From Iris pallida (lineage: Eukaryota; Streptophyta; Magnoliopsida; Asparagales; Iridaceae): 64,000 nt of DNA. Both the position numbers and the translations under genes were made by a program. Shown here one piece after another: positions 1 to 9,748 of this stretch. Under the pieces are notes generated by a model. It saw only the letters and a program-made list of their open reading frames with translations. It ran no database searches and was not told the DNA's origin. Location of the stretch: positions 15,289,731 through 15,353,730 of the forward strand of contig JANAVB010003400.1 of the NCBI GenBank assembly GCA_029216955.1, read 5' to 3'. Each line of letters opens with the position of its first letter. Position 1 is the first letter of the stretch.

Positions 1-202
1 TTTGTAGTAATATATTCTTAATTGGCGTTACACTTGTGTCCCTTAAAAGCTAGACCAGAATCTTTGTCCGACAACATCAATTCATATGCTTGTTGGTCGA
101 ATTGCACAACCAACATGTTCTCAACTTAACCAAGCTTTGTGACATCGGATTATGCCACCACTTCCTCATTGGTGAGGAAAGTTGTCCCCAACAGAGTCGT
201 CA
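1..202 (-). mobile_element. Tat-type leader and PBS, unit 1 of a tandem
   Basis: Read on the minus strand, this is the start of the internal region of a Ty3/gypsy Tat-like element. A primer-binding-site-like 18-mer, TGACGACTCTGTTGGGGA, lies at 185-202, four bases after the LTR end. It differs at two positions from the PBS of the full element at 34351-34368. A short conserved leader peptide follows at 18-116. The element runs off the left edge of the window or is truncated there. The same block recurs at 769-970. Confidence 0.75.
18..116 (-). pseudogene. Start of Tat gag leader ORF (32 codons, then stop)
   Basis: A 32-codon reading frame starts with ATG at 116 and ends at TAA 18-20. Its first residues, MLVVQFDQQAYELML, match the gag starts of E3 at 34437 (MLIIKFDQQAFEEIL) and E2 at 29412 (ILVVQFNQHAYEEML). 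Each of these lies just after a PBS. This identifies it as the N-terminus of a Tat gag polyprotein broken early by a stop. The role of this N-terminal block is not known to me. Its conservation across divergent copies suggests it was under selection while the elements were active. Confidence 0.7.
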
Positions 203-206
203 TTTT

Positions 207-715
207 TGTTTTAACACAAAAAGCCCGAAGGGCAGAAACTTTGTATTACTAGTAAAAAAAAGAGAGGGTACAATAGAAATCCTAAATAGAAAATTTCGAG
301 TACAATAGATCTAGGGATTAGGGCGATGGAAGTTAAGTCTACTTCAACGTCTTTACTCTGTTGAATGTGAAGGTTGATGAAGCTTGTTTATTGGTGAATT
401 CCTGACAGGAAAGTGGGCGCTATCACTGAAAGCTCTCTCTGGGAAGTCACAGCTTACTTAACGTCAGTTGTGCATGTAGCCTCTCTTTGTATGGGCGTCT
501 ATATCCAAAAATAATGTCCTTTATTTATAGCTTTTCATCACTGGAACAACTATATACGCATAGACATAAAATATATTTTCTTGCCTCAGAATTGCATGAA
601 GACGGGAAGGCGCATAGGCACCTGAAGTTAGTGGAGAGTGAATGTGCATAAGGAACACGTATTACTTGCCATGTAGCTTGAGACATGATGTACGAAACAC
701 TAACATGTCAGCACA
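207..715 (-). repeat. Tat-type LTR, unit 1
   Basis: On the minus strand this 509-bp block starts TGTGCTGACATG and ends in AAAACA just before the PBS, so it has TG...CA termini. It closely matches 975-1499 over its whole length, including a TATA box. The right end at 715 is set where the two copies stop matching (after GTCAGCACAC). This is an LTR of a minus-strand Tat-like element, different in sequence from the E2 and E3 LTRs. Confidence 0.75.
522..529 (-). promoter_or_regulatory. TATA box in LTR unit 1
   Basis: The minus strand reads CTATAAATAAAGG. The same TATAAATA is kept in the second LTR copy at 1305-1312, as expected for the U3/R core promoter of an LTR. Confidence 0.6.
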
Positions 716-768
716 CAAATATGTTACTAATGGTATCAAAGTATTTACTTTATCATTTTTATTATTAT
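716..768. other. Spacer between the two LTR-leader units
   Basis: An A/T-rich 53-bp stretch lies between the end of LTR unit 1 and the point where the leader repeat begins again at 769. No coding content is seen. It marks a deletion or recombination junction inside a former internal region. Confidence 0.5.
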
Positions 769-970
769 TTGTAGTAATATAATTCTTAATTGGTGTTACA
801 CTTGTGTCCCTTAAAAGCCGGAGCAGAATCATTGTCTGATAGCATCTCTTCATATGCTCGTTGGTCGAATTACACAACCAACATGTTCTCAACTGAACCA
901 AGCTTTGTGACATCGCATTACGCCACCACTTCCTCATTGGTGAGAAAAGTTGTCCCCAACAGAATCATCA
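769..970 (-). mobile_element. Tat-type leader and PBS, unit 2 of the tandem
   Basis: This is a second copy of the block at 1-202. The PBS-like 18-mer is at 953-970 on the minus strand (TGATGATTCTGTTGGGGA). The leader peptide start is at 884, reading MLVV, an in-frame TAG, then FDQRAYEEMLSDNDS, and it ends at TAA 786-788. The in-frame TAG shows this copy is dead. It sits between two LTR copies, so the internal region of this mini-element is only about 260 bp. Confidence 0.7.
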
Positions 971-974
971 TTTT

Positions 975-1499
975 TGTTTTAACACAAAAAGCCCGAAGTA
1001 CTGGAACTTTTGTATTATTAGTAAAAAAAAGAGGGTACAATACAATAGAAATCCTAAACAGAATTTTGAGTACAATAGATCTAGGGTTTGGGGCGATGGA
1101 AGTTAAGTCTACTTCAACTTCTTTACTCCGTTAATGATCCGATGTGAAGGTTGATGAATCTTATTTATTGGTGAATTCCTTACAGGAAAGGGGGCTCTAT
1201 CATGAAAGCTCTCTCTGGGAAGTCACAGCTTACTTCGCGTCAGTTTGCATATAGCCTCTCTTTGTTTGGGCATCTGTGTCTCTTGCAAGTAAAATAATGT
1301 CCTTTATTTATAGCTTTTTATTACTGGAACAACTATGTATACATAGACAGAAATATACTATTTTCTGCCACAGAAGCACATGAAGACGGGAAGGCACATA
1401 GGCACCTGAAGTTAGTGGAGAGTGAACGTGCACGAGAATCACGTATTACTCGCCACGTGGCTTGAGACATGATGTACGAAACACTGCCATGTCAGCACA
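975..1499 (-). repeat. Tat-type LTR, unit 2
   Basis: This 525-bp copy is highly similar to 207-715 and has the same TG/CA termini on the minus strand. To its right lies sequence leading into the E1 integrase, so it may be the 3' LTR of E1. To its left it is followed by a PBS and leader, as a 5' LTR would be. One LTR acting both ways is the signature of a tandem LTR-internal-LTR arrangement made by recombination. Confidence 0.7.
1305..1312 (-). promoter_or_regulatory. TATA box in LTR unit 2
   Basis: TATAAATA on the minus strand, in the position equivalent to 522-529 of the other LTR copy. Confidence 0.6.
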
Positions 1500-1919
1500 C
1501 GATCTCTTCATTGGGAGTAGCTGTGCGTCTAACTGCATTAGACGCAAAGCATCTCCTGTTGCATACTACAAAATAATTTCTTAGGACTGCTCCTATACAG
1601 CTGAAAGGTGAAATGATGATGATGATGATGCAACCACTAACGTCTTCTTCGGAGTTTCAACACTGTAACTGCCTGAAGTTCATCACTTCATCCAAGAAGA
1701 AGACAAAAATCACACGGCTATTGATCATGCATCAATTGAACCATGTGTCTTTCTGTCATTAACTATGCGTTTTTCTGATCTTTTTTTTGGCTATGCATCT
1801 TTTTTCTTAGTATCTCCAAAAAAACTCATAAAACTCCAAGGATTGATCTGCTTAGGACTTAAGATTTCACACTTAGGCGCATGAAGGTTGTGCACCATTT
1901 TGTTTTTTTATGCTTCTAC
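1500..1919. other. Unassigned stretch, probably 3' untranslated part of E1
   Basis: No open frame of note. It contains a short ATG-trinucleotide run near 1613-1630 and T-rich tracts. Because it lies between an LTR (975-1499) and the end of the E1 integrase remnant, it most likely represents the untranslated region between pol and the 3' LTR. No clear polypurine tract is seen next to the LTR. Confidence 0.4.
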
Positions 1920-2429
1920 AGTGGTACGCCCAAGGACATTCACCAAGGCTTCAACTAACCCATTGGCTGCGGTATTGTATATTGAAGAAGCTATGTTCTG
2001 GATCTAGTTTTTATCATAAAATCGATAGAATGCATGATTCACAAAATGTGGTCAATTATCATGAATAATCTTTCAAGGAAACCCGAAGCGATAGATGACA
2101 TGGTGCATGATGAAGCTCATTATATTAGATGTCTTCACTTCAATGAGGGGTTAGCTTCTGCCTATTTGGAAAAATAATCAATTGTTGCCAGAATAAATCG
2201 ATGTCCTCTAGAAGAATGAGGGCTGATATGACCTATAATATCTATACCTCATGATTGGAATGGCCATGACACGGCCATCGGATGGAAAAATTTTGCAGGT
2301 TGATGAATAGTTAGCATGAATTTGGCATGCCCCCTATTTTATAGTATATCCTATAGTGCCAATAACTATAGTAGGCCAATAATAATCCGTACACTTTAAT
2401 CGATCATAAAGCTTAGGACTTGGTTTATG
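1920..2429 (-). pseudogene. E1 integrase core remnant (Tat pol, C-terminal part)
   Basis: Minus-strand translation resumes the E1 integrase exactly where it was cut at 9744. It starts with HKPSPKLYDRL and DYYWPT (full element: HQPGPKLQDCL and YYWPT) and goes on to HVIYRFGFPGKIIHDN, FVNHAFYRFYD and YNTAANGLVEAL. The integrase catalyses insertion of the cDNA, and the second catalytic Asp (HDN) and a candidate Glu (VEAL) are still visible. Several stops and frameshifts break the frame. The 7.3 kb insert at 2430-9743 separates this from the rest of E1 pol. Confidence 0.8.
2425..2429. repeat. Target-site duplication TTATG, left copy
   Basis: TTATG directly before the LTR start at 2430. The same five bases follow the other LTR at 9744-9748. 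Confidence 0.9.
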
Positions 2430-4845
2430 TGTCACGCCCCGCTCCCGTAGGACAGATCGTCCTCGCTAAGACGTGATACCGCACGAGCCTAGATTGTGCT
2501 CGTGCAAGGCGGGTTCCATAACGGCCGATTATAGCGGCTGCGACGGGGTCGTCGCACAGAAGTCCCGTGCAAAGACATTGATTTATAGCCAGCGGAATTA
2601 AAGAAGAACACATGAACACAAGTCATTCAAAGAATCTCTTTTATTGATATTGAATACAAGATTACATCTGGGGGCGCAAGGCCAAATTACAATGTCTCTC
2701 GTGCTCACTTTTCTCACATTTACAAGTCACTCTGCTCTCTCTCATCTCTCGATACAATACTTGAATCCAGCGGAAGCTTCGGAAGGCGATGTCCATACAT
2801 TATGTCCTGTATAAGTCTTCAGTTCACGCGGCCGCACGCTTCGACTCGCCAAGGAACTCCGTGCCTCGACGCATCCAAGCGAGCTCCGCACCACGAGCTT
2901 CTACCTGTGCCTGCACATGAAACACTGTGTGGGTGTCAGTACCACTGTACTGGTGGAGTGAGCTCCTCGCCCACCCATACAAAATCTATACGTTTCATTT
3001 ACTTTGTGCGACATAAACCCTTTTATGATTGTCTTTCTATTCTTGCCTTAGGATCAGTTTTAGGACCGGCACCCTAGCGCAACTTTGTATCGGGACCATC
3101 CCGTGCTTGCAATGTCAACGTTAACTCATACTTTGTCGCTAGACCACTTTTCGTGCCAACAACGTTAACATATCAAGTCGTGTTTGCCTTACGGCCATAA
3201 TCAGAGACGCAGCTACACGAAAGACTCTATTTCCTTGCCTCTAGACCTTTCTCGTGCTTGCATTGTTGACGCACCGACTTATACTTATCTTTTGTGCCAA
3301 ACTCTGGGACGTAATGACTCGGTCGTGCCATAACTCGATTCGTGCTTCAATATCACCGAGGCAGTACCTCCTTGCTTAGTCTCGCATACACTTGTGTTTT
3401 TGACAACGCGACCGTGCCTCATAACTCAACGTAACTTCACACAACATGCCCTACGGCCCTTTTGACTTAACTCGCAACTTAACAGTCGATGCCACATCTC
3501 GTGCCGAAGCACGTCGCCTTCGCTGTAGCCAAATCTTAGGCTCAGACATTGTGTCTTTTTAACTCATACATATTCAACTCAATCCAAAGGCACCTACGCG
3601 GATTGCCGCCCGTGCCGACACATCTATATGAATGGTCACTGGCCTATCCAGCCATATTGGACATAAAACTTACCATGTCAGTTGTTAATAATTTATATTA
3701 AGTGTTTGTTATGGGATTGGCCTAACCAGCCGCCTTGGACGTAGCCTGGCAGTACGGGACCCTTTCAACGCAGGTAGCGAGCCCCGATGAAAGTCCCCGT
3801 CTTACCGATCGCCTTACCAGCGTTGCCTATTACCCAGCTCGGCTACAACCAGTTTCTTCCTAGGCCGAGACGGTCCCGTGGCCCCGGAATTCCGCTCGAA
3901 GAAACCACTCCTTGTCGACAAGTTGTCCAAGTTCATAAGGGTTTACATGGTGTATTTTAAGATACCGTTGGGGCTTGTTATGTGATCAATTCATTTACTT
4001 GGTTATTTTACTCTTTCCACTCTTTGTACTTCCTGTGCAGAGCCCCTAACCAGGGTTGCCTTGGCGACTAACCATCGCTTAGACTCAACATTCCTTGAAC
4101 TCAGGGAACGGCTACTGCATAGCCTTCCAACTTGACTTGAACATAACGTGTTTCCTTAAGTATCGACCGACCGTGGCTAACTTTCCACTGAACCGACCGT
4201 GGCTCGTGCTTCTAAACCGACTCGTGTTCTACGTAACGTTGTCGCCCAAGTCTTACTTTATATGACGGGCCTTGGGGTCGTGGGACTATTTATCTTGACA
4301 ACCGCAGAATGAGCGGGACAGCACGTAGAACAACTTAGGTCGACCGGCATTACTTTGCCTAACTCACTCAAGCCTACAACTTAACCCAAGGGACGAGCAA
4401 AGGCTATGCCAAGCCTTGCGGGACAGGACCGAGCATGCTTTAGCAAGCATTTGTGCGGGCGACGCCTATGACTTAGGCTAACTCTCAGCTTTTGCACCGA
4501 AGACCAACTTTCCTTCTCCCAAGTCACGGGACGAAGGACCGAGTGTCATTTTTAAAGCATGCCGTGTACCAACTCTAAGCCGACAGTGGGACGTTTTCCA
4601 TGTTCTAAACTCGATTCAAACCGTCGGGATTATTCCCTTAGCTATGTGGATGCGTAGCTTTTATTTATCAAGCCTAACTTGTGCAAATTGAAAACACGAT
4701 TTATTATGTGAAGGCAAAGATGAGGAGAGTTCACCGAAACTACCCCACCTGAGCGATGTCTCCGAGCAAGCCGTTTGCAAGGCTAAGGCCGAACGCCGTC
4801 GGCGTTTCGATTCCTCCGATTGACTTTGCGGGACGGGACACTACA
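2430..4845 (-). repeat. LARD 3' LTR (left copy)
   Basis: 2,416 bp. On the minus strand it begins TGTAGTGTCCCG and ends GGGGCGTGACA. It matches 7330-9743 almost base for base. No coding sequence is convincing inside it. Short open frames occur at the same place in both LTR copies and simply reflect the repeat. Confidence 0.9.
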
Positions 4846-7329
4846 TCATACACCACTCAGAACAAGTCTCGTCCTCGAGACTTTCCTGAAGGCAAGCTAT
4901 CCTACCATTTCTATGGCCAAGACTTAATCGTACACGTTTCGCCTACGCGTTCCTTCGATTCCGAGCCACGCTCGCACTAATATCAATCTTTCCTTTAACA
5001 CGAATTCAAGATCTCGACACACTCCCATCTTTCAAGCCTTGCTTGAACTCGTCGCATCACTTGGCTGGATCGTGCACGCATTCCAAGCGTCCCCAAAATA
5101 CATGCATTCAGCCAAGCCGCATGATAGAAAATTTGTCATTCTCACCCGAGTCGCATCGTGCACATACCCAGGCGTCCCTGAAATATATGCATGTCAGCCG
5201 AGTCTCGTGAGCAGGGTTTCCTATATTCGTGATTTCCATGCATTCCAATCCTCAAGATCAATCTTTTCGATTAGCTAACACTTGCAACAGGGCGTCTCGC
5301 CTAACCGCTAGGCTATTTCTTTTCGAGGCTAAGTCAATGTCAGGATTGGAATCATAGTTCCCCAACAATAATGCCAACACTGACCCCAATCCTAGGGTCA
5401 AACCAAAGTCGATAGTAAGGGATTTTCTACCCCAGCTCGCGTCACTCAGATTTCTAAACATCAAGCACGATCACCTAATTCGCATTACGGCACGCGTTGT
5501 GTATATTCAAATCCCTTCAATTCACCAATTCTAACCAATTCATGTATTCGATCATGAGGTCGTCTCGCTCGACAATACGTTGCGCCCCAATCTCACGCGA
5601 GTCTGATAATCCGCGGTGGTTTATGAATCACCATGCAACGCTCCCGCAGAATAATCATTCTCATCGGGGCGTAACTCTTGTTTGAGTTTAGACTCATTCA
5701 TTCTCGATACGCGAATTGGACCTACTCAATCCTCAAGTTCAATCGACAAGCACACAAATTCAATCTCGAGTCTATCTTCGCGTCAAACCACAAGTCGAAG
5801 CACAAATTGTCGCACCGTACAAGTTCGACCACTCCCGCTGTATGAGTCACCATACCAGCGCTCACGCAGAGTGATCGCCCTAATCGGTGTGACGCATGTG
5901 CGAGGCTAGAGTAGCGCTCGCATAAGACAAGAACGTCAATGTTGTGGTTATCGACAAAGCAAATCCAAATATTCTAGTTTTCATCCAAGCTAAGTTTGAT
6001 CGTCATTCATTCAACTTAGAAAATCCTCGAGCCAAGTCTATCTTTTCCTCGATAAATTTCAACATCACGAGTATAGCATCCATCGGACAATGACATTTTG
6101 CACGATCGTTATTCGCCGATTTGGAGTACCTCCGAGTTATTGCATATCGATCTTTGATACGCCTCAATACCATTGACGATATGCGTAACCTGACGATCTT
6201 CCTTGCAACCAATTTCGAGTTGTGCATTGATGCTGTCATCCGAACTGGATATTCCTCAATTTTCTCGATACTCAAGATCAAGTTCAGTCGCTTTTCCTCA
6301 AGCTCGTTTCAAGATCGTTATTCAAAACTCAAGTCACATTTCAGTTGCATCAATCCGATATCGCACGCGCGATCCTCTAAGTTTCCTCGATCAAGACCAT
6401 TCAATTTCATTCATCGTTCAGAATGTTTTCTAACTCACGTTGCTCATTCACAAGTTGTCCGAACGAGATGCTCGTTCGGGACATTCGAAGTCACGACCAA
6501 CTAGGCGTGACGCGTTCTAAAGCTTTGCGCGATCGCATCGCCTCGCCGACATACTCGTAATCCTCAATATTCACTCGAACAATTTCCAAGTCAAACCATA
6601 CACCACTCGGATTCGAGCCATGCAATCTAGTCCTCAATCACGTTCGCATCGTACGCTAAGACATCCTTCAGATTCGTTCGACGAATCACTAGCGTAGTCG
6701 CTCGCGTCGTATCGACGCGCTAAGTCATTCGCACTATTTCTTCAAAATCCAAATCAATCTTTTGTGTACGCCTAAGCGTTAGTTCGATAGCGTTTCTATC
6801 GTTAGACACTCTAAGTGTATCTCCGTTCCCGACCGAGCAATACTTGTTATCGCTCGCGATTCGTTTGCACCAAGGGTCGAGGTGCGCGACGCGAAACACA
6901 ACTTAGCCAAAAGGCCGTGTGCATAGCCATCATGTGCGGACTATATTCCGAGTTTGCACACTCAATTGCTAGGGTCGACGTTGGACTAATTAGGCATGCA
7001 CGCGACTTGCTAAGGTCAACGTAGGACTATTCGGGCACACGTGCGACTTTGCTAACATTTGCACATATCTTCTATCGAGTCAAGTTTGCAACGTTCGGCA
7101 CAAAGGCCCTATCGACGCATTTTGGCAACGGCCTACCAATGCATTGATTGAACGCTTGTACGAGCTTTCAAAAATATTTAGACTTATTGTATGGACATGC
7201 CGAGGGACATCTGAGAGAGAGCGCACCAACGATAACAACTTGCGGAAGCAACAGAGTTTTGCGGAAACATCGAAGTTAAAGAATTCAGTCGACGGTCCAA
7301 GGACGTAAAGCCGTGCTCTGATACCACTA
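4846..7329 (-). other. LARD internal region, non-coding
   Basis: 2,484 bp between the LTRs, rich in CG dinucleotides and TCG/CGA words. It includes partly repeated blocks, for example around 5040-5120 and 5150-5210, which share a degenerate stretch about gcatcgtgca and the word gcgtccc. Frames of 60-127 codons exist on both strands, but none resembles gag, protease, RT, RNase H or integrase. I see no gene in it. In such elements the internal part is thought to carry packaging signals. Confidence 0.75.
7315..7326 (-). promoter_or_regulatory. PBS for initiator-Met tRNA
   Basis: Minus strand TGGTATCAGAGC lies three bases after the LTR end GCGTGACA. This is the standard plant PBS complementary to the 3' end of initiator methionine tRNA. 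It fixes the element's orientation as minus. Confidence 0.9.
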
Positions 7330-9743
7330 TGTCACGCCCCGCTCCCGTAGGACAGATCGTCCTCGCTAAGGCGTGATGCCGCACGAGCCTAGATTGCGCT
7401 CGTGCAAGGCGGGTTCCATAACGGCCGATTACAGCGGCTGCGACGGGGTCGTCGCACAGAAGTCCCGTGCAGAGACATTGATTTATAGCAGCGGAATTAA
7501 AGAAGAACACATGAACACAAGTCATTCAAAAGAATCTCTTTTATTGATATTGAATACAAGATTACATCTGGGGGCGCAAGGCCAAATTACAATGTCTCTC
7601 GTGCTCACTTTTCTCACATTTACAAGTCACTCTGCTCTCTCTCTCTCGATACAATACTTGAATCCAGCGGAAGCTTCGGAAGGCGATGTCCATACATTAT
7701 GTCCTGTATAAGTATTCAGTTCACGCGGCCGCACGCTTCGACTCGCCAAGGAACTCCGTACCTCGACGCATCCAAGCGAGCTCCGCACCACGAGCTTCTA
7801 CCTGTGCCTGCACATGAAACACTGTGTGGGTGTCAGTACCACTGTACTGGTGGAATGAGCTCCTCGCCCACCCATACAAAACCTACACGTTTCATTTACT
7901 TTGTGCGACATAAACCCTTTTATGATTGTCTTTCTATTCTTGCCTTAGGATCAGTTTTAGGACCGGCACCCTAGCGCAACTTTTGTATCGGGACCATCCC
8001 GTGCTTGCAATGTCAACGTTAACTCATACTTTGTCGCTAGACCACTTCTCGTGCCAACAACGTTAACATATCAAGTCGTGTTTGCCTTACGGCCATAATC
8101 AGAGACGCAGCTACACGAAAGACTCTATTTCCTTGCCTCTAGACCTTTCTCGTGCTTGCATTGTTGACGCACCGACTTATACTTATCTTTTGTGCCAAAC
8201 TCTGGGACGTAATGACTCGGTCGTGCCATAACTCGATTCGTGCTTCAATATCACCGAGGCAGTACCTCCTTGCTTAGTCTCGCATACACTTATGTTTTTG
8301 ACAACGCGACCGTGCCTCATAACTCAACGTAACTTCACACAACATGCCCTACGGCCCTTTTTGACTTAACTCGCAACTTAACAGTCGACGCCACATCTCG
8401 TGCCGAAGCACGTCGCCTTCGCTGTAGCCAAATCTTAGGCTCAGACATTGTGTCTTTTTAACTCATACATATTCAACTCAATCCAAAGGCACCTACGCGG
8501 ATTGCCGCCCGTGCCGACACATCTATATGAATGGTCACTGGCCTATCCAGCCATATTGGACATAAAACTTACCATGTCAGTTGTTAATAATTTATATTAA
8601 GTGTTTGTTATGGGATTGGCCTAACCAGCCACCTAGGACGTAGCCTGGCAGTACGGGACCCTTTCAACGCAGGTAGCGAGCCCCGATGAAAGTTCCCGTC
8701 TTACCGATCGTCTTACCAGCGTTGCCTATTACCCAGCTCGGCTACAACCAGTTTCTTCCTAGGCCGAGACGGTCCCGTGGCCCCGGAATTCCGCTCGAAG
8801 AAACCACTCCTTGTCGACAAGTTGTCCAAGTTCATAAGGGTTTACATGGTGTATTTTAAGATACCGTTGGGGCTTGTTATGTGATCAATTCATTTACTTG
8901 GTTATTTTACTCTTTCCACTCTTTGTACTTCCTGTGCAGAGCCCCTAACCAGGGTTGCCTTGGCGACTAACCATCGCTTAGACTCAACATTCCTTGAACT
9001 CAGGGAACGGCTACTGCATAGCCTTCCAACTTGACTTGAACATAACGTGTTTCCTTAAGTATCGACCGACCGTGGCTAACTTTCCACTGAACCGACCGTG
9101 GCTCGTGCTTCTAAACCGACTCGTGTTCTACGTAACGTTGTCGTCCAAGTCTTACTTTATATGACGGGCCTTGGGGTCGTGGGACTATTTATCTTGACAA
9201 CCGCAGAATGAGCGGGACAGCACGTAGAACAACTTAGGTCGACCGGCATTACTTTGCCTAACTCACTCAAGCCTACAACTTAACCCAAGGGACGAGCAAA
9301 GGCTATGCCAAGCCTTGCGGGACAGGACCGAGCATGCTTTAGCAAGCATTTGTGCGGGCGACGCCTATGACTTAGGCTAACTCTCAGCTTTTGCACCGAA
9401 GACCAACTTTCCTTCTCCCAAGCCACGGGACGAAGGACCGAGTGTCATTTTTAAAGCATGCCGTGTACCAACTCTAAGACGACAGTGGGACGTTTTCCAT
9501 GTTCTAACTCGATTCAAACCGTCGGGATTATTCCCTTAGCTATGTGGATGCGTAGCTTTTATTTATCAAGCCTAACTTGTGCAAGTTGAAAACACGATTT
9601 ATTATGTGAAGGCAAAGATGAGGAGAGTTCACCGAAACTACCCCACCTGAGCGATGTCTCCGAGCAAGCCGTTTGCAAGGCTAAGGCCGAACGCCGTCGG
9701 CGTTTCGATTCCTCCGATTGACTTTGCGGGACGGGACACTACA
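7330..9743 (-). repeat. LARD 5' LTR (right copy)
   Basis: 2,414 bp, nearly identical to 2430-4845. It is the 5' LTR because the PBS adjoins its left end when read on the minus strand. It ends at CACTACA, where E1 integrase sequence begins after the TSD. Confidence 0.9.
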
Positions 9744-9748
9744 TTATG
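9744..9748. repeat. Target-site duplication TTATG, right copy
   Basis: Matches 2425-2429 exactly and marks the right edge of the LARD insertion. Confidence 0.9.

Larger units (their letters stand above)
2430..9743 (-). mobile_element. LARD-like non-autonomous LTR retrotransposon
   Basis: A 7,314-bp element with two direct LTRs of about 2.4 kb (2430-4845 and 7330-9743) flanks a 2.5 kb internal part without recognisable protein genes. It has perfect 5-bp TSDs (TTATG) and a PBS on the minus strand, so it is transcribed right to left. The size plan of long LTRs with a non-coding centre is that of a large retrotransposon derivative, which borrows gag and pol from a helper. By eye the two LTRs differ at only a few positions per several hundred bases, so this is probably the youngest insertion here. 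It interrupts E1 integrase, whose protein match resumes on the other side. No clear polypurine tract is seen next to 4845. Confidence 0.9.

Noticed and set aside
2802..3077. 91-codon frame in the LARD LTR, repeated almost identically at 7699-7974
   Set aside because: It appears twice only because both LTRs are copies of each other. No motif or start context supports a protein.
6003..6504. Overlapping frames up to 127 codons on both strands in the LARD centre
   Set aside because: Frames overlap on opposite strands in CG-rich sequence with no similarity to any retroelement domain. Chance frames are the simpler reading.
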